A stretch of 44,460 nucleotides of DNA from Streptococcus cristatus (GTDB lineage: Bacteria > Bacillota > Bacilli > Lactobacillales > Streptococcaceae): contig NZ_RJPR01000009.1 in the NCBI RefSeq assembly GCF_003943465.1, forward strand, positions 43,431 through 87,890, in the 5' to 3' direction. The notes below the pieces were generated by a model. That model saw nothing but the letters and a program-made list of their open reading frames with translations, was not told where the DNA came from and did not search any database. The position numbers and the translations under genes are program-made. Position 1 is the stretch's first letter, and each line of letters opens with the position of its first letter. Below are positions 7,905 through 18,692 of the stretch, one piece after another.

Positions 7905-9587
7905 ATGGCATATAACTTAAAGAAAGAAGAAGTTGGTGTTTTCGCCATCGGCGGTCTGGGCGAAATCGGTAAAAACACCTACGGAATTGAGTATCAAGAT
8001 GAGATTATCATTGTCGATGCTGGGATTAAATTTCCCGAAGACGACCTCTTGGGTATCGACTATGTTATCCCTGACTACTCTTATATTGTAGAAAATATCG
8101 ACCGCGTAAAAGCTGTCCTCATCACCCACGGGCACGAGGACCATATCGGCGGCATTCCTTTCCTGCTCAAGCAAGCCAATGTTCCTATCTATGCTGGCCC
8201 TCTGGCCCTGGCCCTCATTCGCGGCAAGCTAGAAGAGCATGGACTTTTGCGTGACGCTAAGCTCTATGAAATCAATCAAAATACAGAACTGACCTTTAAA
8301 AATCTGAAGGCGACCTTCTTCCGCACAACCCACTCTATTCCAGAACCTTTGGGGATTGTCATTCATACGCCACAAGGCAAGATTGTCTGTACAGGTGACT
8401 TCAAGTTTGACTTTACACCAGTCGGTGAGCCAGCAGACTTGCACCGCATGGCCGCTCTGGGCGAGGAAGGCGTGCTCTGCCTCCTGTCTGACTCGACCAA
8501 TGCTGAAGTTCCGACCTTTACCAATTCCGAAAAAGTGGTCGGACAGTCTATTATGAAGATTATCGAAGGCATTCATGGACGGATTATTTTCGCTTCCTTT
8601 GCTTCAAACATCTTCCGCCTCCAGCAGGCAGCAGAAGCTGCTGTCAAGACAGGGCGCAAAATTGCGGTCTTTGGCCGTTCTATGGAAAAAGCCATTGTCA
8701 ATGGGATTGAGCTAGGCTACATCAAGGTTCCCAAAGATACCTTCATCGAACCAAATGAACTCAAGGACTATCCAGCTGGTGAAGTGCTGATTATGTGTAC
8801 CGGAAGTCAGGGTGAGCCCATGGCAGCACTGTCTCGGATTGCTAATGGTACCCACCGTCAGGTGCAACTGCAACCTGGAGATACGGTCATCTTCTCATCT
8901 AGCCCAATCCCTGGAAACACCACTAGCGTCAACAAGCTGATCAACATCATTTCCGAAGCTGGTGTAGAAGTGATCCACGGTAAGATTAATAACATCCACA
9001 CCTCTGGACACGGTGGCCAACAAGAGCAGAAACTCATGCTTCGCTTGATTAAGCCTAAATATTTCATGCCAGTCCATGGTGAATACCGTATGCAAAAAGT
9101 CCATGCAGGTCTAGCCGTTGATACTGGAGTACCAAAAGACAATATCTTCATCATGAGCAATGGTGACGTGCTGGCTCTGACAGCTGACTCAGCTCGTATT
9201 GCCGGCAGCTTCAACGCTCAAGATATTTATGTTGATGGGAACCGCATTGGTGAAATCGGAGCCGCTGTCCTGCGCGACCGTAAAGATTTGTCAGAAGACG
9301 GCGTTGTTCTGGCTGTTGCAACGGTTGACTTCGAGTCCCAGATGATTTTGGCTGGCCCAGATATTCTCAGCCGCGGCTTTATCTACATGCGCGAATCAGG
9401 CGATCTCATTCGCCAAAGCCAGCGCATCCTCTTCAATGCCATTCGCATTGCCCTTAAGAATAAAGATGCCAGCGTCCAATCTGTCAGCGGCGCTATCGTC
9501 AACGCCTTGCGTCCTTTCCTCTACGAAAGCACTGAGCGCGAACCTATTATTATTCCGATGGTGCTTACACCAGATGAAGACAACTAA
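7905..9587 (+). CDS. rnjA: Ribonuclease J1
   Basis: The product has 560 residues. It is a metallo-beta-lactamase/beta-CASP ribonuclease with both endonuclease and 5'-3' exonuclease activity in mRNA decay and rRNA maturation. The zinc motif HGHEDHIGG lies at 75-83, later ligands include TGDFKFDF and SGHGG, and the C-terminal dimerisation region is complete. It starts [22 protein letters not shown] and follows rpoY by 3 bp. A strong terminator follows. The window does not contain rnjB. Confidence 0.97.
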   Translation: MAYNLKKEEVGVFAIGGLGEIGKNTYGIEYQDEIIIVDAGIKFPEDDLLGIDYVIPDYSYIVENIDRVKAVLITHGHEDHIGGIPFLLKQANVPIYAGPLALALIRGKLEEHGLLRDAKLYEINQNTELTFKNLKATFFRTTHSIPEPLGIVIHTPQGKIVCTGDFKFDFTPVGEPADLHRMAALGEEGVLCLLSDSTNAEVPTFTNSEKVVGQSIMKIIEGIHGRIIFASFASNIFRLQQAAEAAVKTGRKIAVFGRSMEKAIVNGIELGYIKVPKDTFIEPNELKDYPAGEVLIMCTGSQGEPMAALSRIANGTHRQVQLQPGDTVIFSSSPIPGNTTSVNKLINIISEAGVEVIHGKINNIHTSGHGGQQEQKLMLRLIKPKYFMPVHGEYRMQKVHAGLAVDTGVPKDNIFIMSNGDVLALTADSARIAGSFNAQDIYVDGNRIGEIGAAVLRDRKDLSEDGVVLAVATVDFESQMILAGPDILSRGFIYMRESGDLIRQSQRILFNAIRIALKNKDASVQSVSGAIVNALRPFLYESTEREPIIIPMVLTPDEDN

Positions 9588-9588
9588 A

Positions 9589-9625
9589 AAATAAGCTTTG
9601 CTAGATTTAGCAAAGCTTATTTTTC
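9589..9625. terminator. Bidirectional terminator between rnjA and the AlkD-like gene
   Basis: A perfect 15-bp stem (9589-9603 with 9608-9622) has a GATT loop, A runs on the left and T runs on the right. It serves the converging rnjA and alkylation-repair transcripts and overlaps the last codons of the latter. Confidence 0.92.
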
Positions 9626-10363
9626 TGCTTTATTTTTTGTTCGAGAGGCATGCTTGATAATCCAAGCGCAGCTCAGACTCAGTTCTTCCTCTTGCCAAGA
9701 TCCAATCACCCTCTCAAACTTTTCAGGATCTTCTTTATATAAATCATTCAGATTATTAGCGACACTTTTTTGGATTGATTTATCTGTATCATCCTTTAGA
9801 TTCCTTAAAATAGCGGTAAATTCATCAAAATAATCTAAGACCACAGTCTGCTTCTTAGCCCAAGGCAGACGGATTCGCATACACTCGCTGGCTAATCTAC
9901 GGACGCGCATATTCTCGTCTTTACTCCACTCTAACAGTAAATCCATCGTAGCTTTAGGAAAATTGGCCAGTAAGGGCCGCATAGAAAATTCTCCAGTAAA
10001 TCGCTTGGTTAATTCCTTAATGAAGGCTGCACTCAGCTCGAATTCCTGACCTCCGTAAAGTTCTACGTATTTGCCAATCGGCCACAACCAGTACCCCTCT
10101 GAGAACATGCCCAAGCCGCCCTCTAACTCCGGACCAAGTATCTGCTCAAAAACCTTCAGAGAGGCAGCATAAGAAAGCGGCAAGCATTCTTTGATACTCT
10201 TTGCCAGCAGCTCTTGACGCTGAGTAAATTCCAAAGACTCTAAGTCGCTTTCAACTAGAGACATAAAGTGCTGAGCATCAAATTTATCTGTTACTTCTTG
10301 CAAGCGACGACTCAAATCCTCCGCATAAACCAAATCATAATAATCTTTAACCTTTTTCGCCAT
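9617..10363 (-). CDS. DNA alkylation repair protein, AlkD-like HEAT-repeat family
   Basis: The product has 248 residues. It is almost entirely helical. It has the family landmarks SLEFTQRQELLAKSIKECL near the start and WPIGKYVELYG in the middle, followed by repeats such as MRVRRLASECMRIRLPWAKK and KSIQKSVANNLNDLYKEDPE. AlkD-family HEAT-repeat proteins remove bulky or cationic alkyl bases, but this lineage includes members of unproven activity. Its start overlaps the end of the TetR gene by 17 bp, so the two are translated together. The operon order VOC-TetR-AlkD suggests a chemically induced stress response. Confidence 0.82.
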   Translation of the reverse strand: MAKKVKDYYDLVYAEDLSRRLQEVTDKFDAQHFMSLVESDLESLEFTQRQELLAKSIKECLPLSYAASLKVFEQILGPELEGGLGMFSEGYWLWPIGKYVELYGGQEFELSAAFIKELTKRFTGEFSMRPLLANFPKATMDLLLEWSKDENMRVRRLASECMRIRLPWAKKQTVVLDYFDEFTAILRNLKDDTDKSIQKSVANNLNDLYKEDPEKFERVIGSWQEEELSLSCAWIIKHASRTKNKAEK

Positions 10364-10934
10364 GATTTTTAAATCCCCTTAACAGACTTCTCACTGCTCC
10401 TCTGATTTCTGCTTCTTCCTCTTTCTCAGCCAGAAAAAGAGACAACTCGTTCAAGGCGCCTGAAATCATATGAGCTGCCATATCCAAATCAATAGAGATA
10501 AGTCTTCCTTCTTTAGATAAAATGTCTAATTGTTCTCTCAAATGAAAGAAAGAATTAGCCTCGTCCTGACGACGCCACTCTTTCCACTCAACGACATTGG
10601 GACCATCAAGCAGGAGAATACGTTTATTTTCGGTCAAGGTCGCAAAACGAACAAAAGCAACACAGCCTTCCACCAACTGCTCCCAAGAATCCTGTGCTTC
10701 CAAGGCACTTTTTTCTACATAAGACCCCAGTTCGGACTGAATTTGTGCTAGTACGGCGGTAAATAAAGTTTTCTTATTCCCGAAATGATGATAAAGTGCG
10801 CCTCTTGTCATTCCCAACTCATCTACAATTTCTTCCAAGGAAGTTTCTGCATAACCCTTTAAAGAAAAATGTTTCCGAGCGATAGCTAATATTTTCTTGC
10901 TTGTCTCTAGAGAAGCCTGCTGCTTTTTATTCAT
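10347..10934 (-). CDS. TetR/AcrR-family transcriptional regulator
   Basis: The product has 195 residues from ATG at 10934 (MNKKQQASLETSKK). A frame extending to 10997 lies inside the VOC gene and is rejected. The N-terminal helix-turn-helix is clear (SLEEIVDELGMTRGALYHHFGNKKTLF, about 30-56). The C-terminal helical domain binds an unknown ligand. It overlaps the VOC gene stop by 8 bp and the AlkD-like gene by 17 bp, and so is the middle gene of a coupled three-gene operon. The palindrome at 11377-11395, in the operon promoter, is its probable operator, which gives autorepression. Confidence 0.88.
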   Translation of the reverse strand: MNKKQQASLETSKKILAIARKHFSLKGYAETSLEEIVDELGMTRGALYHHFGNKKTLFTAVLAQIQSELGSYVEKSALEAQDSWEQLVEGCVAFVRFATLTENKRILLLDGPNVVEWKEWRRQDEANSFFHLREQLDILSKEGRLISIDLDMAAHMISGALNELSLFLAEKEEEAEIRGAVRSLLRGFKNHGEKG

Positions 10935-11346
10935 CTTCACTCTCCAAATAATTTGCCGCAAACTCAGCACTAGGTGGAATAACTTGAATGACATCAACCA
11001 AAACAGAACCCGGCGCTTTCACAATGAAATGGCGCTGACCAAAATCTTCACTCTTAATGGGAAGAAGGAACTCCATTTCTTCTTGCTGATGCAATTTTTC
11101 ATAAAGACAATCTACATTGTCAACTTCAATATTGATGATTAGGCCACTCGCATTAGACTGGTAGGCTTGTGGCACTGTCCCATGCTTGCTATCAATAAAA
11201 GCAAGCTCAAAACTACTCTCGACGTTCTTTAAACTAATATACCAATCTGAACGAAAGGTTTCCTGAAATTGGAAAAAATCAATAAAGAATTGTGCTGATT
11301 GATGGACATCTTCACTCATTAAAACTGTATATAAACTAGTAATCAT
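10927..11346 (-). CDS. VOC-family protein (glyoxalase/bleomycin-resistance fold)
   Basis: The product has 139 residues. It starts MITSLYTVLMSEDVHQSAQFFIDFFQF and shows the paired beta-alpha-beta-beta-beta modules of the vicinal-oxygen-chelate fold. The second half contains VDNVDCLYEKLHQQEEMEF and FGQRHFIVKAPGSVLVDVIQ. Such proteins act on or sequester small reactive or toxic molecules. The substrate is unknown. It is the first gene of the operon with the TetR regulator and the AlkD-like protein and lies directly behind a palindrome-containing promoter. Confidence 0.8.
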   Translation of the reverse strand: MITSLYTVLMSEDVHQSAQFFIDFFQFQETFRSDWYISLKNVESSFELAFIDSKHGTVPQAYQSNASGLIINIEVDNVDCLYEKLHQQEEMEFLLPIKSEDFGQRHFIVKAPGSVLVDVIQVIPPSAEFAANYLESEDE

Positions 11347-11369
11347 TTGTTCTCCTTTTCTTAAACTTT

Positions 11370-11398
11370 ATTTTAACATACATACCGAATGTATGCAA
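11370..11398 (-). promoter_or_regulatory. Promoter with TetR-type operator in the spacer
   Basis: On the minus strand TTGCAT (11398-11393) and TAAAAT (11375-11370) are 17 bp apart. A perfect palindrome, CATACAT-5-ATGTATG (11377-11395 on plus), fills the spacer. A repressor bound here would block RNA polymerase. The site is about 25-50 bases before the VOC gene. Confidence 0.8.
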
Positions 11399-11405
11399 AT
11401 GAATA

Positions 11406-11433
11406 TTAAAAAACAGAAGCCAACTTGACTTCT
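11406..11433 (-). terminator. Terminator after the GNAT gene
   Basis: As minus-strand RNA, AGAAGUC and GGCUUCU (arms 11433-11427 and 11421-11415) form a 7-bp stem with one G-U pair and an AAGUU loop, followed by a GU6 tract. Confidence 0.6.
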
Positions 11434-11448
11434 ATTTCTAAAAACAAT

Positions 11449-11853
11449 TCAGCCCAGTCGCTTGATGAAATGATATTTGGTCACACCTTTTTGAGGTACA
11501 TCTTCCAGACTGGCGTAGATTTCATAGCCTTGCTTGATGTAAAAATCCTTGGCCTGATAAGATTTGGTGGACAAGGTGATGCTGCTGACTCCCGCTTTCT
11601 CAGCCTTTTCTTCTAATTCTGCCAGCAGACTAGCTCCCAAGCCCTTTTTCTGATGTTCCTTATCTACCACTAAGGCCTTGATATGGATATTTTCCAGTAC
11701 TTGCTGGGCATGGAGCAAGGCAATCAGGCGACCTTCCTCTTCCCGTGTCAGATAATCATCCTGAGGCTCAAGTTCTTCAAGCCTAGCTGCCCCAAAAGAA
11801 GCCTCATATTGCTCCTTGAAAACTTGCTCGATAAAGTCATGAAATTCTGTCAT
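11449..11853 (-). CDS. GNAT-family N-acetyltransferase
   Basis: The product has 134 residues. The acetyl-CoA-binding core is IKALVVDKEHQKKGLGASLL (Q-x-x-G-x-G, about 60-79), followed by a helix and the ITLSTKSYQAKDFYIKQGYE strand-helix typical of the fold. The substrate cannot be told. It lies after dnaJ on the same strand but is separated from it by a hairpin terminator and has its own terminator, so it is probably a separate unit or receives only read-through. Confidence 0.8.
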   Translation of the reverse strand: MTEFHDFIEQVFKEQYEASFGAARLEELEPQDDYLTREEEGRLIALLHAQQVLENIHIKALVVDKEHQKKGLGASLLAELEEKAEKAGVSSITLSTKSYQAKDFYIKQGYEIYASLEDVPQKGVTKYHFIKRLG

Positions 11854-11865
11854 TTCTTGCTCCTA

Positions 11866-11896
11866 GCGAAAAAGCAGAATACTGACTCTGCCTTTT
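11866..11896 (-). terminator. Terminator of the hrcA-grpE-dnaK-dnaJ operon
   Basis: The stem is AAAAGGCAGA with TCTGCTTTT on the minus strand (core arms 11887-11891 and 11874-11878, one bulged base). The loop has 8 bases and a T run follows. It lies just after the dnaJ stop. Confidence 0.7.
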
Positions 11897-11902
11897 CCTT
11901 CT

Positions 11903-13033
11903 TTATTCTCCTTCAAAGGCGTCTTTCATTTTATCGAAAAAGCCTTTTTTCTTAGGGTTTACTGTGATATTTCCAGCTGCCGCAAAGTCCTTGAGAGCTG
12001 CTTTTTGACGGTCGTTGAGGCCAGTTGGTGTCACGACATTGACCGTGACATACTGATCGCCTACACTGCCACCACGCAGACTCGGAGCTCCCTTACCACG
12101 CAGACGGAACCGTTTGCCAGTCTGGGTTCCTTCTGGGATTGTCAATTCAACATTTCCATGGACAGTCGGAATTTCCACGCTATCACCTAATGCTGCTTGC
12201 ACAAAGTTGAGGTTGAGCTTGTAGTAAATGGTAGAACCGTCTCGCTCAAACTTATCGCTTGGCTCAACGTTCACCACTACATACAAGTCTCCGTAAGGAC
12301 CACCGTTAAAGCCTGCCTCACCTTGACCAGCCAAGCGAACTCGTTGACCTGTTTCCACACCAGCGGGGATTTTTACATGAACGCTATGCGCTTGCTTTTC
12401 ATGTCCTGTTCCATGGCAGGTTTCACATGGACTTTTGATTTCTTGTCCGCGACCATGACAGACATCACAAGTCACTTGTCGACGCATCATGCCCAGCGGT
12501 GTCTGAGTATCAACATTGATGACACCAGAACCGTGACAGCGACCACAAGTTACCGGGCTAGTTCCTGGCTTAGCACCTGAACCGTGACAAGTATGGCAAC
12601 TCGCCTCACGATTGTATTTCACTTCTTTTTCGGCCCCGAAAATAGCCTCTTCAAAGCGGAGATTTACCCGATACTGGAGATCATCTCCTTGCCGCGGAGC
12701 GTTTGGATTACGAGTCGCGCCACCGCCAAAGAAGCTAGAAAAGATATCTTCGAAGCCACCAAAACCAGAGCCATCAAAGCCACCGAAGCCGCCGGCACCA
12801 CCAAAGCCACCATTGGCACCCGCTGCGCCATATTGGTCATAGGCAGCCCGCTTTTGCTCGTCGCTCAGCGTTTCATAAGCCTCCTGGACTTCCTTATATT
12901 TATCTTCCGCCCCAGGCTCCTTATTGATATCTGGGTGATATTTTTTAGATAATTTCCGATAGGCTCTCTTGATCTCATCCTGAGAAGCATTCTTTGAGAC
13001 ACCTAAACGATCATAAAATTCAGTATTATTCAT
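11903..13033 (-). CDS. dnaJ: Chaperone DnaJ
   Basis: The product has 376 residues. It stimulates the DnaK ATPase and delivers unfolded clients. The J domain is at 1-70 with the HPD motif in KYHPDIN. A Gly/Phe-rich linker follows (about 72-110). Four zinc CxxCxGxG motifs are present: [24 protein letters not shown] and CETCHGTG. The C-terminal substrate domains are complete. It is last in the heat-shock operon, separated from dnaK by an unusually long 438-base spacer with a structured repeat. Confidence 0.98.
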   Translation of the reverse strand: MNNTEFYDRLGVSKNASQDEIKRAYRKLSKKYHPDINKEPGAEDKYKEVQEAYETLSDEQKRAAYDQYGAAGANGGFGGAGGFGGFDGSGFGGFEDIFSSFFGGGATRNPNAPRQGDDLQYRVNLRFEEAIFGAEKEVKYNREASCHTCHGSGAKPGTSPVTCGRCHGSGVINVDTQTPLGMMRRQVTCDVCHGRGQEIKSPCETCHGTGHEKQAHSVHVKIPAGVETGQRVRLAGQGEAGFNGGPYGDLYVVVNVEPSDKFERDGSTIYYKLNLNFVQAALGDSVEIPTVHGNVELTIPEGTQTGKRFRLRGKGAPSLRGGSVGDQYVTVNVVTPTGLNDRQKAALKDFAAAGNITVNPKKKGFFDKMKDAFEGE

Positions 13034-13337
13034 TTAAGATACCAAGAGCGAACAGAAAGCGACTGAATTTTAGGAAACCGACAAGAAATCCTGATTTCTT
13101 AGGAGGTTTATCTAATTTCCAAGCTTTCCGCTCGGGTTCAATTACGAACACCCTTGTTCCTTTCTGTTAATATTGCGGAACGAAACCTCGATTTAGGTCG
13201 GGTTCAGTTCCTTTCTAACTTAGTTTAAAGAAGAATCAAAAATTTACGTTCCACTCTTTTCTTACCGAAAAACAGAGGCTGGGTTGCAACCTCTGGATTT
13301 CTTCCTATCATTACGACTTGAAATTTTCAAAACAATA
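13034..13337. other. dnaK-dnaJ spacer, distal part: hairpins and a degenerate repeat
   Basis: No gene is seen. The spacer has a short perfect stem at 13084-13099 (AGAAATC/GATTTCT) and a stem at 13273-13295 (CAGAGG/CCTCTG) that resembles the GAGGCTGGG hairpins found elsewhere in the window. The stretch at about 13123-13149 (CGGGTTCAATTACGAAC) is similar to GGGTTCGACTACGAAC in the element at 13338-13472, so it may be a decayed further copy. Confidence 0.5.
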
Positions 13338-13471
13338 TTTTTCGAAAAATTTTTAACGCGGTAGCTGATTGGATTTTGGGTTCGTCTTTCAGACTCCCAA
13401 AAATCCTAATCATCCTCGCGGGGGTTCGACTACGAACTAAAAACTTTCAATTTTTAGTTCTGTCTCACCGC

Positions 13472-13472
<1 letters not shown>
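13338..13472 (-). repeat. Structured intergenic element, copy 1 (after dnaK)
   Basis: It begins exactly at the dnaK stop codon (TAG then GCGGT) and is read on the minus strand. The outer arms GCGGT...ACCGC, inner arms CCTAATCA...TGATTGG, a hairpin AACTAAAAA/TTTTTAGTT and a hairpin around CCCAAAA/TTTTGGG can all form. The boundaries and single-stranded parts match copy 2 after grpE (15521-15640), while the hairpin arms differ in sequence but keep pairing. Confidence 0.7.
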
Positions 13473-15520
<2,048 letters not shown>

Positions 15521-15640
15521 TCGTTTCGGACAAATTTTACGCAGTAGCTGATTGGCAGTTCACTTCGCAAACGCTCGTGACCAGCCTAATCACCTTTGCG
15601 GGGGTGCGTCAACGAAATCACAGATTTCTGACTTACCGCC
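15521..15640 (-). repeat. Structured intergenic element, copy 2 (after grpE)
   Basis: It begins at the grpE stop (TAG then GCGGT) and shares with copy 1 the GCGGTRAG start, the ACCCCCGC core, GTGATTAGG, CCAATCAGCTAC and the trailing GTAAAATTT region. The internal hairpins keep position but differ in sequence: GAAATC/GATTTC here replaces AACTAAAAA/TTTTTAGTT there. The window shows two full copies, both in this operon. Confidence 0.7.
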
Positions 15641-16185
15641 TAGTTATACACCACTACCATAGCTGGTCTTAGGATGCGATCATGGAGTTTATAGCCTTTT
15701 TGGAAGACTTGGGCAATGGTATCTGCTGGGTGTTCATCGTCTGCTGGAAGAGTTTGGATGGCCATATGGTAGTTATGGTCAAATGCTCCGTCAGCTACGA
15801 TTTCTTCAATTCCTTCTTCTTTAAGGGCATGAATTAAGCTTTCTTGTACCATCTCCAAGCCTTTTTTGACGTCGTCTGTCAAGCCTTCAACGGCAAGCGC
15901 ACGCTCGAGGTTGTCCAAAGAAGGGAGAATCGCTTTTGCCAAATCTTGACTGCGATAGCGTTGCAAGAGTTGGCGCTCTTCATTGGCACGACGTTGGATG
16001 TTTTGCATTTCTGCATGAGCACGGAGATATTTATTTTCAAAATCTTCTGCCCGCTCATTTGCAAGTTCTAGTTCTGATTTTTCAGGAGTAGTTTCATCAG
16101 CTTCTTTAGCGGTTTCTACCTTTTCTTCAGTAGCTTCTACCACTTCCTCTTCTTTTACTTCTTCGTTTTTTATTTCCTCAGACAT
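15640..16185 (-). CDS. grpE: Nucleotide exchange factor GrpE
   Basis: The product has 181 residues from ATG at 16185 ([18 protein letters not shown]), which has AAGGAGG six bases upstream. An in-frame ATG at 16227 overlapping the hrcA stop would add [14 protein letters not shown]; it lacks such a site and is less likely. An acidic disordered start is followed by the long dimerising helix (about 45-100, [24 protein letters not shown]) and the C-terminal beta domain with [13 protein letters not shown]. It releases ADP from DnaK. It lies between hrcA and the structured spacer before dnaK. Confidence 0.97.
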   Translation of the reverse strand: MSEEIKNEEVKEEEVVEATEEKVETAKEADETTPEKSELELANERAEDFENKYLRAHAEMQNIQRRANEERQLLQRYRSQDLAKAILPSLDNLERALAVEGLTDDVKKGLEMVQESLIHALKEEGIEEIVADGAFDHNYHMAIQTLPADDEHPADTIAQVFQKGYKLHDRILRPAMVVVYN

Positions 16186-16223
16186 TTTTCGCCTCCTTTT
16201 TAGGAATTTATGTAATTTCATGT

Positions 16224-17267
16224 TCAACTCACCTCATAATGATTGCTACTCAAATATCTGTAGAAATCGATGAGTTTCATGGTTAGGACTCGATTGACAA
16301 CATTGAGTTGACTAACCACCTTTTGGTAATCCAGATTGACTGGACCAACCACTGCCAGCATACCAAAGCCTCGATAGGGAATTAAAAACTTGCTGGAAAT
16401 CAAGGTTAGATTGGCCAGACAGTCCTCTTGACTAGCTGCGACACGGACATTTTGCATCTGATCCTCAGCTAGACTATCACGGATCTCAAAAGCCACCTTC
16501 TGACGATCATCAAAGAACTGATAAGCCTCAAGATCCGCAAAACGTAGCAACTGGACTTTGCCAGCTACAGCTACTTTCTCCGAAAACATCTGAGCAAAAA
16601 TATGCTCAAAGAGATCGAGAACATTGTCCGTCGTCGTAAAGTAACGCTGGATAATCTGCGGAATCTCCGTCCGAATCTTGTAGTGGATATCTAAGACCGT
16701 CTGTCCCAAAAAGCGCTCCTGAATCATATCCCTCAAGCGCAGTAGGTCATCCTGGAGAAAATTCCTAGGAATCATGAACTGACTGGTCAGGGTATTGGAC
16801 TCATCTAGAGTAAAGACAGCTAAGGCTGCATGCTGGCTAATAACAACGATATCAAAAGCCGTCAGCCGTTGCCGACTAGGTTCGACGTCAAGAGCTACAA
16901 CCGTGCAAGCACTCAACTCTGCCAAAACGTCCGCTGCCCGCTGCAGGATATCCTCCAGCTTGAAGAACTCTTGGTCAAAAGCTTTGACGACCTCATAGAG
17001 CTCATTTTCCGCCAGCTGATCAAAGGTCAAGGAATGGCGGACAAAATACTGGAAACCAGCGACACTTGGCTTGCGCCCACTCGATGTATGAGCCTTTTCT
17101 AGCAGCCCTTCCTTTTCCAAGGCTGCCATATCATTTCGAATGGTGGCACTCGAAGACTGGATAGTCTCTTGCAAGGCTTTAGAACCGACAGGCTCATGCG
17201 TCTTGGTAAAGATATCAATAATTAGATTTAAAATCTCATTTTGGCGTTCTGTTACCAAGGACCTCAC
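16224..17267 (-). CDS. hrcA: Heat-inducible repressor HrcA
   Basis: The product has 347 residues. The winged helix at the start ([20 protein letters not shown], then [22 protein letters not shown]) binds CIRCE. The GAF-like domain follows, and the late motif [21 protein letters not shown] is typical of the family. HrcA represses its own operon and usually groESL; titration of GroEL by unfolded protein lowers its activity. Two CIRCE sites flank its promoter. It is the first gene of the operon. Confidence 0.98.
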   Translation of the reverse strand: MRSLVTERQNEILNLIIDIFTKTHEPVGSKALQETIQSSSATIRNDMAALEKEGLLEKAHTSSGRKPSVAGFQYFVRHSLTFDQLAENELYEVVKAFDQEFFKLEDILQRAADVLAELSACTVVALDVEPSRQRLTAFDIVVISQHAALAVFTLDESNTLTSQFMIPRNFLQDDLLRLRDMIQERFLGQTVLDIHYKIRTEIPQIIQRYFTTTDNVLDLFEHIFAQMFSEKVAVAGKVQLLRFADLEAYQFFDDRQKVAFEIRDSLAEDQMQNVRVAASQEDCLANLTLISSKFLIPYRGFGMLAVVGPVNLDYQKVVSQLNVVNRVLTMKLIDFYRYLSSNHYEVS

Positions 17268-17315
17268 CTCTCTTTAGAAAATTTCCAGCCACTGGCGAGA
17301 TTTTATTTTTTATAT

Positions 17316-17342
17316 TTAGCACTCTAACACATCGAGTGCTAA
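17316..17342 (-). promoter_or_regulatory. CIRCE operator 1 (downstream of the -10)
   Basis: It is an exact TTAGCACTC-N9-GAGTGCTAA inverted repeat. It lies between the -10 box and the hrcA start, where bound HrcA would block transcription. As RNA it can also form a stem in the leader. Confidence 0.97.
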
Positions 17343-17353
17343 ACTATGATTCT

Positions 17354-17381
17354 ATTATACACTCTTAAAAATGAATGTCAA
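17354..17381 (-). promoter_or_regulatory. Sigma-A promoter of hrcA-grpE-dnaK-dnaJ
   Basis: A perfect TTGACA (17381-17376) and perfect TATAAT (17359-17354) are 16 bp apart on the minus strand. It lies between the two CIRCE sites. Confidence 0.92.
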
Positions 17382-17398
17382 GACAAAAAACCAAAAAA

Positions 17399-17425
17399 TT
17401 AGCACTCTTTTTGCAAGAGTGCTAA
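17399..17425 (-). promoter_or_regulatory. CIRCE operator 2 (upstream of the -35)
   Basis: It is a second exact TTAGCACTC-N9-GAGTGCTAA repeat, with a TTTTTGCAA spacer. It lies 18 bp beyond the -35, so the pair brackets the promoter. It also lies just after the ClbS-like gene and, with flanking A and T runs, could act as a hairpin terminator for that gene's transcript. Confidence 0.95.
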
Positions 17426-17455
17426 AAATCAGTCTCAAGTCCTAGAAATCTTTAA

Positions 17456-18004
17456 TTAGATAGGATTCATTTTACAATTCTTTTGGTGAGCTTTAAGCTT
17501 TTTCATAGCCCAATCATAGTGGCTGGATGTAGCACTGACAAAATAAGAACCCAAGGTCGTTCCGCCCGTCCAATTATAAACTCCTTTAGAAAATAATTCT
17601 TCATTGGTCAAGGTTGCGACTAGGTCCAGGACAGCTCTATGCGAACTAGCCAGCAAAGAACTTGCCTCCTCAAGAGAGGTCTGCTGGTGCTTTTCCCAAA
17701 ATGCGACATTCATATCACCATAGGTTCTCCAATTGTAGGGAGCAGGTAGGAAGGACTTCTCTTCTCCCCTTTGATTGGCCTGCACCCAGTTTAGCAGCAG
17801 TTGGTGCCACTCATAAAGATGGATTAAGACATCCCTCAGATTCCGATCACGCTTCCAGTGAGCTTCTTTCTTTTTCTCATCCTTTGAAAAATCAAAGGGC
17901 CTCGCCAACTCTTCTGCTGTCATGTTCGAAATAAGCAGATTGAGTTTTTCGAAATTTTCTGTAGCTGCAGCCAGTAAATCGTTTTTTGTTGTAGGTCTTG
18001 GCAT
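17456..18004 (-). CDS. ClbS/DfsB-family protein (DinB-like four-helix bundle)
   Basis: The product has 182 residues. Features of the family include the start MPRPTTKNDLLAAATENFEKL, the HLYEWHQLLLNWV helix and YNWRTYGDMNVAFWEKHQ. The colibactin self-protection protein ClbS belongs here and opens electrophilic warheads; most relatives are uncharacterised and may act on other reactive or thiol-reactive compounds. It is the last of three genes behind a WYL regulator, after the GyrI-like gene (12-bp gap). A protective role in chemical stress is inferred from family and context only. Confidence 0.78.
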   Translation of the reverse strand: MPRPTTKNDLLAAATENFEKLNLLISNMTAEELARPFDFSKDEKKKEAHWKRDRNLRDVLIHLYEWHQLLLNWVQANQRGEEKSFLPAPYNWRTYGDMNVAFWEKHQQTSLEEASSLLASSHRAVLDLVATLTNEELFSKGVYNWTGGTTLGSYFVSATSSHYDWAMKKLKAHQKNCKMNPI

Positions 18005-18016
18005 GACAAATTCCTC

Positions 18017-18631
18017 CTATCTGACGGAATACCTTAAGATGGTTTTCAACTTTTCTTCTGGTGTCCTATTTTTGTTGCTTAAGTAAATCTCTCTGTGGAC
18101 TTGGTCGCATCTCTCCAGTCCCAAGCTGATTGCCAGCTCGTCCATTTTCTCAAAAGAGGCCGGCTCACTGTCATAACTTCCTATGTGTAAGACCTGAATG
18201 GCTCGCTCCTCTGGCAATCTCTGCAAACGGATGTCGTCGTAGAGGGGATTGGGCTTTTTCTTATGGACATTCTCAAGCGCCGCCGCAAACATGTCCTGAG
18301 TGATGATAGTGGGCTGCTGAATCATGAGCTGATAGCGAAGCTGACTTTTATCGAAGCCTTCCCCAGCAGCTTTTTCCCAAATCCCTTCCAAAGGATAAAC
18401 CGTAAAATCCGTCACCTTATCCTCCGCCTCGTTTTTCATCATGGATTTAAAGAGCATTTTTATGGAATAGGCCAGTGAATAAAGGGCAGATACCCGCTCA
18501 TAGAAATCTGCTTCATTGGGGTCGCCCTCTCCTTCGATCACAATGAACTGTTGACTCGGCACCTCTACCAGCTCTGGCTTTTGCTTAGCTCCATAAAGGC
18601 CTCTCTCGCTCTTTCTCCATTCATATTTCAT
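18017..18631 (-). CDS. GyrI-like small-molecule-binding domain protein
   Basis: The product has 204 residues. It begins MKYEWRKSERGLYGAKQKPE, continues with VEVPSQQFIVIEGEGDPNEADFYE, and has DFTVYPLEGIWE and later AIQVLHIGSYDSEPASFEKM. This is the duplicated SHS2 arrangement of GyrI/SOUL-like proteins, which bind or hydrolyse small amphipathic or cyclic toxins. It lacks a DNA-binding domain. It lies between the WYL regulator and the ClbS-like gene, so the three probably form one response unit. The ligand is unknown. Confidence 0.78.
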   Translation of the reverse strand: MKYEWRKSERGLYGAKQKPELVEVPSQQFIVIEGEGDPNEADFYERVSALYSLAYSIKMLFKSMMKNEAEDKVTDFTVYPLEGIWEKAAGEGFDKSQLRYQLMIQQPTIITQDMFAAALENVHKKKPNPLYDDIRLQRLPEERAIQVLHIGSYDSEPASFEKMDELAISLGLERCDQVHREIYLSNKNRTPEEKLKTILRYSVR

Positions 18632-18692
18632 CTTGCTCCCCCCTTCTCTCTTCTTATCTATTAGTATACAAGAAGATACCTGACACCCTATG

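Noticed and set aside
10935..10997. A 5' extension of the TetR gene
   Set aside because: It lies inside the VOC coding sequence; the helix-turn-helix is complete from 10934.
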